A stretch of 47,924 bases of DNA from Devosia sp. 66-14 (GCA_001899085.1 MKVB01000006.1:1-47924); one strand, 5' to 3'. Numbered from the stretch's first letter, positions 24,609 through 32,719 are shown. Numbers and translations: made by a program. Notes: generated from the letters alone by a model not told the origin.

Positions 24609-25673
24609 TCAGCCGCCGAACTGGGCGGTGTAGCCTTCTGACGGGGTGTTGGCCTCGAGCTCGAGCAGCTTGTCGATCTGGGCGGCCGTCAGGTCGGCGC
24701 TGTAGATCTTCTTGTAGCCCGCTGCCACGGTATCGCGGAAGCCGCCGGCCGCAGCATCGGGATGGGTGATCGCCGCCAGCCACACCGCGGTCAGGTAGAC
24801 CTCGGGTGCATCGGGCGAGCGGTTGAAGGCCGGGACCTTGTAGACGCGCTTGTTCTTGATCGCGTCGACGCTGGCGAGCAGCGCGTTGTCGTAGAAGGAT
24901 TGCGGCGTCAGGTCGGTCGCCCAGGCGGGGATGATGATCACCGAGGGGTTCCAGACCAAAAACTGCTCGACGTCGATGGTGCGCCACCATTCCTCGGTGC
25001 CGTCGGCGGCGAGGTTGGCCACGCCGCTCAGCGCATAATCCTGCGAGCTGTTGGCGACGACCCGGATCTGGTCGGCGAGTTGGTCGACCTCGAGGATCTT
25101 GACGTAGTCCGTGGCGGGCGTCGCGGCGAACCTCTCGCGCAGCGCCGCGTTGGAGGCGTCCTGCATGGCCAGCATCGACTGTGCGCGATCGATCTTGCCG
25201 GAGGCATAGCCGGCCATCAGCAGATAGTCGCGGCGCTGCTGTTCGGTGCAGCAATCCCAGCCCATGACCTTGAGGCCGACCCGCTCCAGCGGCTCGATCA
25301 GCTTGGGATCGGACGTCCACTGCATCACGAGGTCAGGGTTAAGCGCCAGGATCGCTTCGACGTTGGGCACGAAACCCTCGGTCACGGCAGAGGCCGGAAT
25401 GTCAGTGAGACGGGGGAAGATCTCGTTATAGACCGCCGAGGTCAGGGCGTCCTTGCCCCGCACCGCCATGGCCGCGATGTGGTCGGCCGAGCCGTCCACC
25501 GCGAGATAGGCAATGGCGCCAGAGGTGTGCGTCGTCACCACGCGCTCAGCGGGCTTTTCAAGCTCGATCTTCACGCCCCGATGGTCGAGGAAACTCACCT
25601 GCGCGTAGGCGGGGCTCATGGCGGCAAGGGCCAGGCCGGCGGCGATGGCCGGCAGACGGAAGGGGGTATGCAT
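24609..25673 (-). CDS. Periplasmic metal-chelate binding protein (PF01497-like) of the FecBCD-type operon
   Basis: 354 residues. A signal peptide (residues 1-24, ending SPAYA) leads into QVSFLDHRGVKIELEKPAERVVTT, the usual first strand region. FVPNVEAILALNPDLVMQW and NKRVYKVPAFNRSPDAPEVYLTAVWLA match the N- and C-lobe signatures of class III binding proteins. A WDCCTEQQRRDY segment with paired cysteines is unusual. It is the first gene of the operon. The ligand cannot be deduced; vitamin B12, haem, siderophore and oxyanion systems all use this fold. Confidence 0.85.
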   Translation of the reverse strand: MHTPFRLPAIAAGLALAAMSPAYAQVSFLDHRGVKIELEKPAERVVTTHTSGAIAYLAVDGSADHIAAMAVRGKDALTSAVYNEIFPRLTDIPASAVTEGFVPNVEAILALNPDLVMQWTSDPKLIEPLERVGLKVMGWDCCTEQQRRDYLLMAGYASGKIDRAQSMLAMQDASNAALRERFAATPATDYVKILEVDQLADQIRVVANSSQDYALSGVANLAADGTEEWWRTIDVEQFLVWNPSVIIIPAWATDLTPQSFYDNALLASVDAIKNKRVYKVPAFNRSPDAPEVYLTAVWLAAITHPDAAAGGFRDTVAAGYKKIYSADLTAAQIDKLLELEANTPSEGYTAQFGG

Positions 25674-25718
25674 GGTTCGGGTCCAGACTCTGAAATGCGT
25701 CAGCGCCCGAGGTGCTAT

Positions 25719-25724
25719 ATTATA
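25719..25724 (-). promoter_or_regulatory. Consensus -10 box upstream of the FecBCD-type operon
   Basis: On the minus strand TATAAT is present 46 bases upstream of the binding-protein start, inside an unusually AT-rich patch (25714-25728). No good -35 lies at the proper distance, so an activator or an extended element may be needed. ATAT-T-ATAT symmetry around it could also be an operator. Confidence 0.4.
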
Positions 25725-25778
25725 TGACTGTTACACTCAAGTTTGTTTCCTGCGCCCTCCTGACGCGGCTCCTGAACC

Positions 25779-26588
25779 TCACGAGCGGGGCAACCCGAAC
25801 GCGGCCACCAGCGCCCTGATCGCCAGGTCATTGCCGGTCTGCTCCGGGTTGTTGATTGAAAACAGGCTGGCGATGCTGGAGGTCGGGAGGGTTTCCGGAA
25901 GAGCGGTGGATGCCGCCTTGCGAAAACCAGTGCCGCGCAGTTGCGCCATCCAGAAGAGCCACAGGTCGTCGGAGGTCGGGGCCAGGGCCTGGAACAGGTG
26001 TCGCTCGATCACCCTGGGGTCGAGAGCAGATGGCGGATAGAGGATCCCCCCGACGCCGGTCGGCAACACGATGTCACCCTCTACCTGGCCGTCGATCTCG
26101 CGATCCCAGGCTTCATAGGGCATGGGCGAACCATCCGGCGCAAACCGCATCCGGTGGCCGCGATGGTAGGCGATCGTGTCCGGGCCGGCGGCAGCTGCCA
26201 GCTTCGACAGCCAGTCCGGGGGGTAGATATGGTCATCGTCGGCGGTCGCGATGTAAGCGGTCGGGTACTGCTCCAGCGCCGGCACGATCTTGCCGTAGGA
26301 TCTGAGGCCGTTTTCACATGGCCGGATCGCCAGACCGAGGCGCTGCAACGCGCGAACTCCGGCGGGGAGCTGCGCGAGGTGCTGGTGCTCGATCCACAGG
26401 TGCACGCCATCCGGCCGTACATCCTGCGCGAGCAGGCTGAGCAGGGCCTGTCGCAGATATTTGTAGCGGGGCGGATGCGACTTGACGCTCACCTGCAGCG
26501 GAGAGGGCAACCGGTGAGCCTGGCGCCGAGCGCCGCGGTACAGCGCTATCCGGGCCTCGATCTCTCTTTTAAGTATCCAGGGACGCAT
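25779..26588 (-). CDS. Putative glycosyltransferase of GT-A fold
   Basis: 269 residues, no signal peptide. KYLRQALLSLLAQDVRPDGVHLWIE resembles the first beta-alpha-beta unit of a GT-A fold, and YIATADDDHIYPPDWL carries a DDD metal site at 117-119. WDREIDGQ and the ATSDDLWLFWMAQLRGTGF region lie where the acceptor base would be expected. The frame extends to 26846, over the neighbouring gene; ATG 26588 with GAGGTGGGG just upstream is preferred. It is divergent from a GT8 gene, so the pair may form a small surface-glycan unit. Confidence 0.7.
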   Translation of the reverse strand: MRPWILKREIEARIALYRGARRQAHRLPSPLQVSVKSHPPRYKYLRQALLSLLAQDVRPDGVHLWIEHQHLAQLPAGVRALQRLGLAIRPCENGLRSYGKIVPALEQYPTAYIATADDDHIYPPDWLSKLAAAAGPDTIAYHRGHRMRFAPDGSPMPYEAWDREIDGQVEGDIVLPTGVGGILYPPSALDPRVIERHLFQALAPTSDDLWLFWMAQLRGTGFRKAASTALPETLPTSSIASLFSINNPEQTGNDLAIRALVAAFGLPRS

Positions 26589-26688
26589 TGACCCCACCTC
26601 GTCCAGCGCCCAGACTGACATCACCGACTGCCAGGCAGTCGTGACCCAGACAAGGCGCAGAAATGACATTCGGCGTGGCGCGCCACAA

Positions 26689-27651
26689 ATGAACGATATC
26701 AACATAGCCTTTACGGTCGACAGCAACAATCTCGACCAGGTGGCTATCGTCATCGCTTCGATTCTTTCTACGTCTGCCGATCCGACCCGGTTGCGGTTCT
26801 TCATCGTCGTGGACGGCCGGCAAGACGCCGCTGAAAACAAGATCAACGGGTGGGCGAGCCGACCGCCTCGCCTGACTGTGGTCCCCTACCGAAACGCCTT
26901 CAGCAGCCGGACCACGCTAGGGCATATTTCGACTGCGGCGCTGCTGCGCACCCAGCTGCCGGATTCCCTGCCGGATCTCGATCGAGTGCTGTACCTCGAC
27001 GCCGATATCGTGGTGCGACGGGATATTGCCGGGCTGTACCAGAGCGATCTCGGCGGCAAACCGGTCGGCGGCATCCTGGACATCGGCATGTACCTGCGGC
27101 TGCGCCGCGACAGGATCCGCCACGATGCGACTCTCGCCGACTATTTCCTGAAGCTCGGCCTCGATCCCCACCAATCGCAGTACATCAACTCGGGCGTCCT
27201 CCTGATGGACCTCGAGGCGCTTCGCGAGCTCGGTTTCAGCGCCCGGGCGCTAAGGTTTTCCAACGAGCACGGCGCGAGCCTCATCACCATGGATCAGTGC
27301 CTGATCAACACGATCCTGCTGGGCCGGATCGCGCTGCTCGACCCACGCTGGAACGTCGGCGGCTACCTCATGGGCCTGCCGCGCCACCACCACTACGTTC
27401 CTCGCCGCCTGCAGCGGGACCTTCGCCTGCAGAAGGCAGATCCCTGGCTGGTCCATTACACCGGCAAGAGCAAACCCTGGAACGCCGCATCGGTCTGGCA
27501 CGGCGAGGATTGGTGGGCCTATGCAGGCCGCTCGGGCATCGCATGGCCGGCGGTTCCCGCTGTCGGCAAGCGCCCGTCGCGCCTCAAGGCGGCGTGGCGC
27601 TCGGTGACCTGGGGGTTCTCCTATGCCCTCAGCCGCGTGCACCCGGACTAG
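26689..27651 (+). CDS. Glycosyltransferase family 8 protein
   Basis: 320 residues from the ATG at 26689. Starts NDINIAFTVDSNNLDQVAIVIASIL, then LDRVLYLDADIVV with the DxD metal motif (104-106), NSGVLLMDLEALRE, MDQCLINTILLGRI and WLVHYTGKSKPW near the end, all typical of GT8 galactosyl/glucosyltransferases that build lipopolysaccharide cores or capsules. A GTG at 26641 would add 16 basic residues; I prefer the later ATG on family pattern, though neither has a strong ribosome binding site. No membrane segment, so cytoplasmic. Confidence 0.88.
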   Translation: MNDINIAFTVDSNNLDQVAIVIASILSTSADPTRLRFFIVVDGRQDAAENKINGWASRPPRLTVVPYRNAFSSRTTLGHISTAALLRTQLPDSLPDLDRVLYLDADIVVRRDIAGLYQSDLGGKPVGGILDIGMYLRLRRDRIRHDATLADYFLKLGLDPHQSQYINSGVLLMDLEALRELGFSARALRFSNEHGASLITMDQCLINTILLGRIALLDPRWNVGGYLMGLPRHHHYVPRRLQRDLRLQKADPWLVHYTGKSKPWNAASVWHGEDWWAYAGRSGIAWPAVPAVGKRPSRLKAAWRSVTWGFSYALSRVHPD

Positions 27652-27724
27652 GCGGCAGCAAACTTGCTACGGGCGGTCAGCCGTTGTAGGCCGCAAGCAC
27701 CACATTTCTCCGGGAGGATCAGAC

Positions 27725-28144
27725 TTGAAATATCTCCACACCATGGTGCGGGTCACCGACGTCGACGCCAGCCTCAGGTTCTATCGCGACGGACTCGGAC
27801 TCGAGGAAATCCGCCGCACCGAAAACGAGAAGGGACGCTACACGCTGATCTTCCTCGCTCCCAAGGGACAGCACGAGACCCCGGTCGAACTCACCTACAA
27901 CTGGGATCCGGAGGTCTATACCGGCGGCCGCAATTTCGGCCACCTCGCCTATGAGGTCGAGGACATCTACGCCTTCTGCGACCACATGCAGAAGCTCGGC
28001 TACACCATCAACCGCCCGCCCCGCGACGGCCGCATGGCGTTCGTGCGCTCGCCCGACAACATCTCGGTCGAGATCCTGCAGGAAGGTGCAGCGCTCGCCC
28101 CGGCCGAGCCGTGGCTGTCGATGCCGAATACCGGCGCCTGGTAA
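27725..28144 (+). CDS. gloA: Lactoylglutathione lyase (glyoxalase I), VOC superfamily
   Basis: 139 residues. The opening (M)KYLHTMVRVTDVDASLRFY with the first metal His, the GLEEIRRTENEKGRYTLIFL strand, ELTYNWDPEVYTGGRNFGHLAYEVEDI and SVEILQEG (last metal Glu) are the classical glyoxalase I pattern. It converts the methylglyoxal-glutathione hemithioacetal to S-lactoylglutathione. The start is TTG at 27725: GGGAGGA lies 8 bases upstream and the protein then begins exactly like known enzymes. The in-frame upstream stretch from 27623 overlaps the previous gene and is unlike the family. Confidence 0.9.
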   Translation: MKYLHTMVRVTDVDASLRFYRDGLGLEEIRRTENEKGRYTLIFLAPKGQHETPVELTYNWDPEVYTGGRNFGHLAYEVEDIYAFCDHMQKLGYTINRPPRDGRMAFVRSPDNISVEILQEGAALAPAEPWLSMPNTGAW

Positions 28145-28165
28145 CCGCGCCAGCGCCCCTTTCGG

Positions 28166-28202
28166 TAACCGCCCGCTAACCAATCGGCTTAGCGGGCGGT
28201 TA
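28166..28202 (+). terminator. Long hairpin after the glyoxalase gene
   Basis: TAACCGCCCGCTAA (28166-28179) pairs perfectly with TTAGCGGGCGGTTA (28189-28202) around a 9-base loop, 21 bases after the stop. A second stem follows: CGCCGGCC (28230-28237) with GGCCGGCG (28245-28252). There is no strong T-run, but the position suits termination. Confidence 0.6.
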
Positions 28203-28289
28203 GCCAAGACTTTGTAGCTTCCTCGCGAGCGCCGGCCGGGCAAGGGCCGGCGTTCTGCTACCGCCCGCAGGCGGCATGGGAAGTGACGA

Positions 28290-28745
28290 ATGATCCGACT
28301 TATTGCGGCGCTCGCGAGCGCCCTGCTGCTGAGTGGCTGCTTCTTTCTGGGCGGCGGAGGCGGCGCTTCGTATAGCGGCTACGTGCAGCGCGCCGGCATG
28401 TACCTGTCATCCACCGATGTCGACAATTCCTGCATCTCGCCCAAGCTCCGTTCGGTGATCGCCTCGTTCGAGCGAAAGTTCGGCAACAAGATCGTCGTCA
28501 ATTCCGGCTATCGCGACCCGATCCGCAACATCATCGGCGGCGGCGAGGATTCGAGCTACCACATGCGCTGCATGGCGGTGGATTTCTTCATCCCCGGCGT
28601 CAACAAGGGCCAACTCATCGCCTTTGCCATGCGCAACGAGCAGGTCGGCGGCCTCGGCTGCTACCCCGGGCGCAACTTCATCCATGTCGACGTGCGCGAC
28701 CGGCCGCGCGGCTGGAAGAAGCCGGTCACCTTCTCAGGCTGCTGA
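28290..28745 (+). CDS. YcbK/M15-type peptidase lipoprotein (DUF882-like)
   Basis: 151 residues. The signal ends in lipobox LLLSGC (Cys17), followed by a glycine-rich linker. The catalytic core has SGYRDP, SSYHMRCMAVDFF with His91 and Asp98, and FIHVDVR with His132, which are the zinc ligands of peptidase family M15 (D-Ala-D-Ala carboxypeptidase/VanY-like). It probably trims peptidoglycan peptides in the periplasm. It stands alone; the ATG start places the lipobox at the expected distance. Confidence 0.85.
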   Translation: MIRLIAALASALLLSGCFFLGGGGGASYSGYVQRAGMYLSSTDVDNSCISPKLRSVIASFERKFGNKIVVNSGYRDPIRNIIGGGEDSSYHMRCMAVDFFIPGVNKGQLIAFAMRNEQVGGLGCYPGRNFIHVDVRDRPRGWKKPVTFSGC

Positions 28746-28793
28746 TTGCTCCACAGGGGCGGGAATTAGCGAGCAGTTCTTCGAAAAACACCC

Positions 28794-28822
28794 TTGCCAG
28801 CCCGAATGAACCTCCCTATACG
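28794..28822 (+). promoter_or_regulatory. Promoter of the first tRNA-Glu
   Basis: TTGCCA (28794-28799), a 17-base spacer and TATACG (28817-28822) form a sigma-70-like promoter that would start transcription a few bases before the tRNA at 28835. Confidence 0.65.
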
Positions 28823-28834
28823 GACGCCACCGCG

Positions 28835-28909
28835 GCGCCCTTCGTCTATCGGTTAGGACGGCACCCTTTCACGGTGCAGAGAGGGGTTCGACTCCCCTAG
28901 GGCGCGCCA
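28835..28909 (+). tRNA. tRNA-Glu (anticodon TTC)
   Basis: 75 bases. Acceptor GCGCCCT pairs with AGGGCGC, the anticodon loop is CTTTCAC (TTC), the T-loop is GGTTCGACTCC, and the discriminator G and CCA are encoded. Confidence 0.95.
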
Positions 28910-28931
28910 CTCTCCCCTCATGGGCCGGTGG

Positions 28932-28960
28932 TTGACGGTACGGCGCTCATCGCCGATAAC
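28932..28960 (+). promoter_or_regulatory. Promoter of the second tRNA-Glu
   Basis: TTGACG (28932-28937), a 17-base spacer and GATAAC (28955-28960), 11 bases upstream of the tRNA. The second tRNA therefore need not depend on read-through from the first. Confidence 0.65.
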
Positions 28961-28971
28961 AGAGTTCCTCC

Positions 28972-29046
28972 GCGCCCATCGTCTAGCGGTCAGGACACCG
29001 CCCTCTCACGGCGGGAACAGGGGTTCGATTCCCCTTGGGCGCGCCA
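28972..29046 (+). tRNA. tRNA-Glu (anticodon CTC)
   Basis: 75 bases. Acceptor GCGCCCA pairs with TGGGCGC, the anticodon loop is CTCTCAC (CTC), and CCA is encoded. It closely resembles the tRNA-Glu(TTC) 62 bases upstream and probably arose by duplication. Confidence 0.95.
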
Positions 29047-29143
29047 ACTCTCTCCCCTACACTGCCGCTGACAGACGGACCGTGCGGCTTTCTCGCGGCG
29101 GCTTTTGGCGGATTCGTACTCGGCCTGTGGGGGGGGGAATGCG

Positions 29144-29593
29144 TTGACGTCACTCATTCTGCTGCAGCTTGGCTGGTTGGCCGTGGGCCTCACTGCCACC
29201 GTACTGATCCAGATTGCCGGCCTCAGCCTGATCTCGCGGCTGGTGAACCGGCTCAGCGCGCGGCCGGACGCCGTGGCGCAGACCTGGCAGATCGCCATCA
29301 TGGGGCTCGTCGTCTACCTGCTGTTCGTGTTGCACCTGATGCAGATCGCCACCTACGCGGCGATCTATGTCGTCACCAACGCCATCCCGTCACTGCATAA
29401 CGCACTCTACTTTTCGGCGGCGACCTTCACGACGATCGGCGGCGACGTCGTGCGGACCGAGGAGGCGTGGCAGTTGTTCGCGGCTCTGCAGGGGCTGAAC
29501 GGCATCATCATGGTTGGCTGGTCGATCGCCTTCCTCGTCGCCGTGACGCATCGGCTTGGTATGTGGACGGGAAAACCTGCCGGCGAGCAGTGA
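29144..29593 (+). CDS. Two-TM ion-channel-like protein with a degenerate K+ selectivity filter
   Basis: 149 residues. Hydrophobic segments at about 3-30, 48-80 and 112-138 flank a pore-loop-like stretch FSAATFTTIGGDVV (residues 90-103). In potassium channels the filter is TxGYG/TxGFG; here it reads TIGGD, so selectivity is doubtful. No cytoplasmic regulatory domain is present. Two in-frame TTG codons (29105, 29144) could start translation; the second follows a run of nine G that could act as ribosome binding site and gives a normal membrane N-terminus. Confidence 0.7.
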   Translation: MTSLILLQLGWLAVGLTATVLIQIAGLSLISRLVNRLSARPDAVAQTWQIAIMGLVVYLLFVLHLMQIATYAAIYVVTNAIPSLHNALYFSAATFTTIGGDVVRTEEAWQLFAALQGLNGIIMVGWSIAFLVAVTHRLGMWTGKPAGEQ

Positions 29594-29692
29594 TCTACAG
29601 GCGCAGCGCCATCTCGTGGCTTCGGCCGCCTCTTTCGCTGGCATGCCCGGCGTTGCAAACTGCCTTGTCCACGTCGCCGCTGGGGGGAGGAA

Positions 29693-30661
29693 GTGGAGCA
29701 CCACACCGAGAGCGAACAGGCCGTACTCGACGTCATAGCGCGTGAATGCACCGCCTTCTGGATGCGCGACGAAGCCGGCTTTCGCGACTGTCACGCGCCG
29801 GGCGACGACACGCTGCGCTGGGGCTACTGGCACGGCGGCGGCCTGTTTGCGCGGCGAGGCGCCGACAGCATCGTGCCGGCTTCGATTGCCCATATGCGCA
29901 GGTTGGAGAGAGCGTTCCCGGAGATTCCTCGCGCGCGTGTCGCCAATGTCGTGGTGCATGTGTCGGGAGACATGGCGTGGGTGCGGCTCGATCGGTTGGT
30001 GCCGCATATTCCTGACATGCGCCACGGGCACGGCCCCAACGGCACCATGCAACTGCTGTTCATCCTCGAACGGATCGACGGGCAATGGCTGATCGTCGTC
30101 ACCACCATGCTCGATGCGCATCTGGGGGACGAAGTTGCAGTGCGGGTCGACGCTGCGGGGACGGTGATCTGGAAAAGCCGGAGGGCCGAGACCAGGCTGG
30201 CCGACGATCCGAACTTCGTCCTGCGCAATGGCCGGCTGCGCCTGAGGCAGCGACAGCTCGACCTGCAACTGCAATCGGCGATCCGCTGGGCAACTGGGCT
30301 CAGCGGGCCGCTGATGCCCACGCGCGGCGCCGTGCCGCTGGTGGTCGAGCGGGCCGCCGGCGCGACGCGGATTTCATGGGTCATCGCGGAGGATGCCGGC
30401 AATGCCCTGGTGATGCTGGATGACAGCCGCCCGATGGCCGACCGGATCAACCATGCGGCCCAGGTGTTCGGCCTGTCGCCGGTGCAGACCCGCGTGGCGC
30501 TGGCAATCAGCGCGGGCCACACGCTTGGCGATTTCGCACGACAGGCAGGCACCACGCAGAACACCGCCCGCACGCACCTGCGCCGCGTGTTCGACAAGAC
30601 CGGCGTCTCGAGCCAACCCGCACTGGTGGCGCTGCTGCTGTCGCTGACGCAGCCGCGCTGA
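29693..30661 (+). CDS. NTF2/SnoaL-like domain fused to a LuxR-type DNA-binding domain
   Basis: 322 residues. Residues 1-150 have an NTF2-fold (SnoaL-like) pattern: CTAFWMRDEAGFRDCHAPGD, RRLERAFPEIPRARVANVVV, MQLLFILERIDGQWLIVVTTM. After a central linker, residues 260-318 are a LuxR/CsgD-type helix-turn-helix: VFGLSPVQTRVALAISAGHT, FARQAGTTQNTARTHLRRVF and DKTGVSSQPALVALLLSL. A sensor that binds a small hydrophobic ligand in the NTF2 cavity is a reasonable inference. GTG 29693 follows GGGGGGAGG. It lies 70 bases upstream of an O-methyltransferase gene, a possible target. Confidence 0.75.
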   Translation: MEHHTESEQAVLDVIARECTAFWMRDEAGFRDCHAPGDDTLRWGYWHGGGLFARRGADSIVPASIAHMRRLERAFPEIPRARVANVVVHVSGDMAWVRLDRLVPHIPDMRHGHGPNGTMQLLFILERIDGQWLIVVTTMLDAHLGDEVAVRVDAAGTVIWKSRRAETRLADDPNFVLRNGRLRLRQRQLDLQLQSAIRWATGLSGPLMPTRGAVPLVVERAAGATRISWVIAEDAGNALVMLDDSRPMADRINHAAQVFGLSPVQTRVALAISAGHTLGDFARQAGTTQNTARTHLRRVFDKTGVSSQPALVALLLSLTQPR

Positions 30662-30731
30662 GCTTGTCGCCCAACCGGGTGACAGAGGCGACGGGCCGGT
30701 CGCCCTACCCTGCTTGTGCAAGGAGGGCATC

Positions 30732-31721
30732 ATGGACATGCAGGCATTCGACTTCGTACGGCAGCTGGCGGCATCGCACTATCTCGTGCGGGCGCTGCAC
30801 GTGGTTGCCGACCTCGGAGTGGCAGACCAGCTCGGCGACCGACCGACAGCGAGCCAGTTGGCATCGAGGCTCGACGCCGATGCGGACGCGCTGCGGCGCG
30901 TTCTCACCCTGTTGGCGTCACGCGGCGTCTTTCGCCTCGACGGCGACCACATCCAGCATAGCAACGCGTCGGAATTCCTCCGCAGCGACCACCCTGCCTC
31001 ACTGCGATCGTTCGTTCGGATGTTCGGCCAGCAGATCCAGTGGCAATGCGCCGGAGACCTGCAGCACGCGGTACGGACCGGCGAGGCCGTGGCGACGCGC
31101 GCCTTCCGCGGCGGTCTGTGGGGGTATTTCGAGGAGAACCCGACCGACGGTCGGATATTCGGCGAGGCGATGGTGGCCAAGTCCGCCGCGCAGATCGCCG
31201 ACATCCTTGCCGCACACGACTTCTCGCCCTATCGCAGCATCGCCGACATCGGCGGCGGACACGGGCATATGCTGCGCGCTATCCTCGCGCGTCATAGCGC
31301 GGCCACGGGATTGTTGTTCGACCTGCCGGCGGTAATCGATGAAGCCAAGGGCGCCGGGGACAATAGCCGCCTCTCGTTCCAGTCCGGCGATTTCTTCACC
31401 ACCCCGCTGCCGCAGGCCGACGCCATGCTGCTGATGGAGGTGCTGCACGACTGGGACGACGCACATTGCGGCGCGATCCTCAATGCGGCGCGGCTGGCGC
31501 TCGGGGCCGCGGGCCGCCTGCTGATCATCGAGATCGAGATGACCGAGGGCTCGGCCCCCGATTGGCCGAAGCTGCTCGATATCGTGATGCTGACCCTGTT
31601 CGCGGCGCGACAGCGTACCAATGCGGAGTATGCGCGATTGCTGCAAGCCAACGGCTTCCGCGTCGAGCGGCAGACCAGCACGCCGGGCGGTGTCACGATC
31701 ATCGAAGCCATGGTGGCGTAG
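30732..31721 (+). CDS. SAM-dependent O-methyltransferase (COMT/PF00891 type)
   Basis: 329 residues. An N-terminal winged-helix dimerisation domain (residues 1-85, RALHVVADLGVADQLGD...LRRVLTLLASRGVF) precedes the Rossmann methyltransferase core with DIGGGHGHMLRAIL (SAM motif I) and LLMEVLHDWDD, whose His is the usual catalytic base. Such enzymes methylate hydroxyl groups of small aromatic or polyketide-like molecules. ATG 30732 has an excellent AAGGAGGG site, so the alternative GTG 30714 is rejected. The physiological substrate is unknown. Confidence 0.88.
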   Translation: MDMQAFDFVRQLAASHYLVRALHVVADLGVADQLGDRPTASQLASRLDADADALRRVLTLLASRGVFRLDGDHIQHSNASEFLRSDHPASLRSFVRMFGQQIQWQCAGDLQHAVRTGEAVATRAFRGGLWGYFEENPTDGRIFGEAMVAKSAAQIADILAAHDFSPYRSIADIGGGHGHMLRAILARHSAATGLLFDLPAVIDEAKGAGDNSRLSFQSGDFFTTPLPQADAMLLMEVLHDWDDAHCGAILNAARLALGAAGRLLIIEIEMTEGSAPDWPKLLDIVMLTLFAARQRTNAEYARLLQANGFRVERQTSTPGGVTIIEAMVA

Positions 31722-31752
31722 CGAGACCGCGCCATCAGCATCACCGCGGAGA

Positions 31753-31776
31753 CCGGGACGCCCGTGGGCGTCCCGG
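31753..31776. terminator. Bidirectional terminator hairpin
   Basis: CCGGGACGCC (31753-31762) pairs perfectly with GGCGTCCCGG (31767-31776) around a 4-base loop, between the convergent genes ending at 31721 and 31785. Confidence 0.7.
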
Positions 31777-31784
31777 CAGATCGA

Positions 31785-32210
31785 TCAGTCGACGATGCGC
31801 AGCTCGACGGTGCGGCCCTGGTCGAACCAGGTCTCGATGCCGGCAACCTTCAGCTCGAGGCCGCCTTCGATGACCTCGCCGATATAGGAGATCGGCAGCG
31901 GCTCCTCGGCCGTGTCATCGCCATAGACGACGCAGAACTGCTGGCGCGGGCTGTAGAAGCACACCGAGCCGGCGCCGCTGCCATACTTGGCGCGGCGTTC
32001 GCGGCCGACATCCTCGGTCAGGTACTTGTTCTCCCACGGCGCCACGATCGGCAGGGTGAAGAACACCATGTCGCCGATCAGCTTGCCGTGCTGCAGCATG
32101 GTGACCATTGGCAGCTTTTCGCGCAGTTCCTTGGCGAGCTTGGGAACCTTGTCTTCCCACACCTCGATCGTGCAGACATCCTTGCCCGCCACAGCCATCT
32201 TCAGTTTCAT
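31785..32210 (-). CDS. Cyclophilin-like fold protein (DUF3830 / cucumopine-synthase-like)
   Basis: 141 residues, no signal peptide. The order of strands and turns (KLKMAVAGKDVCTIEVWEDKVPK, KLPMVTMLQHGKLIGDMVFF, GSVCFYSPRQQFCVVYGDD, PLPISYIGEVIEGGLELKVAG) is that of the bacterial cyclophilin-like fold found in DUF3830 and in cucumopine synthases. Cucumopine synthase condenses L-histidine with 2-oxoglutarate (Pictet-Spengler type). Here the fold is a separate gene directly after a helical partner gene (32243) and a polar amino-acid ABC transporter. Synthesis or breakdown of a histidine-derived compound is inferred, not shown. The longer frame to 32375 overlaps the neighbour; ATG 32210 is preferred. 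Confidence 0.65.
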   Translation of the reverse strand: MKLKMAVAGKDVCTIEVWEDKVPKLAKELREKLPMVTMLQHGKLIGDMVFFTLPIVAPWENKYLTEDVGRERRAKYGSGAGSVCFYSPRQQFCVVYGDDTAEEPLPISYIGEVIEGGLELKVAGIETWFDQGRTVELRIVD

Positions 32211-32242
32211 AATCAAACGTCCTTCGTGTTCGTGCGGGGATC

Positions 32243-32719
32243 TCAGGCGGTCTTCTTGCGACGGAAGCCGTCGCCGAGGCCCCACGGCAGGATGAAATCG
32301 ACCCACATGTGCAGGCGGTTGGCATAGCTCAGCATGGCATGGGTGAGCCGCACCAGGTCGGCGACCGTGGCGCATTCCATCGCGGTGTCGACGTAGATCT
32401 TGGTGATCGCGGCGGCTTCCGGCAGGCTGACGAAATCGAAGAAGTCGGCCTTGTAGCCGATGATCTGCTTGATGATCGCCTGCAGGGTCTTGAGGTCCGC
32501 GTCGGTGTCCTCACCGACCCGGATGATGCCCCACAGCATTTCGTCGGCGAGGGTGCGGGTTTCACCCTCGGCGAAGATGATGGTGCTCAGGTACTGGCCG
32601 CGCGAACCGGTGCCGCGCGGAACTTCGCCACGTCCCAGCGCCAGTACGTCATCGGGGCCCTGAAGCCAGATGCGTTGCCGCTCGCTCTCGAAGTGCTGGA
32701 TGGCTTCATCCACAGTCAT
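32243..32719 (-). CDS. All-helical protein resembling the cucumopine synthase C-terminal helical bundle
   Basis: 158 residues, predicted almost entirely helical, no signal peptide. Segments such as LADEMLWGIIRVGEDTDADL, LQAIIKQIIGYKADFFDFVS and ATVADLVRLTHAMLSYANRL resemble, from memory, the helical bundle that follows the cyclophilin-like domain in cucumopine synthases. It precedes the cyclophilin-like gene by 32 bases, so the two could form a two-subunit version with reversed domain order. Family identity is tentative. It follows the ABC ATPase gene after a 76-base gap holding a weak hairpin (GGGAGC 32763-32768 / GCTCCC 32779-32784). Confidence 0.55.
   Translation of the reverse strand: MTVDEAIQHFESERQRIWLQGPDDVLALGRGEVPRGTGSRGQYLSTIIFAEGETRTLADEMLWGIIRVGEDTDADLKTLQAIIKQIIGYKADFFDFVSLPEAAAITKIYVDTAMECATVADLVRLTHAMLSYANRLHMWVDFILPWGLGDGFRRKKTA

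Noticed and set aside
23551-25320. 589-codon frame on the minus strand across the permease and binding-protein genes
   Set aside because: An alternative frame of two well-recognised genes; composition is Arg/His/Gly-rich without domains.
29129-29137. G9 tract as a phase-variation switch
   Set aside because: It lies upstream of the chosen start codon and no frame depends on its length in the chosen gene model; only an effect on translation is plausible.
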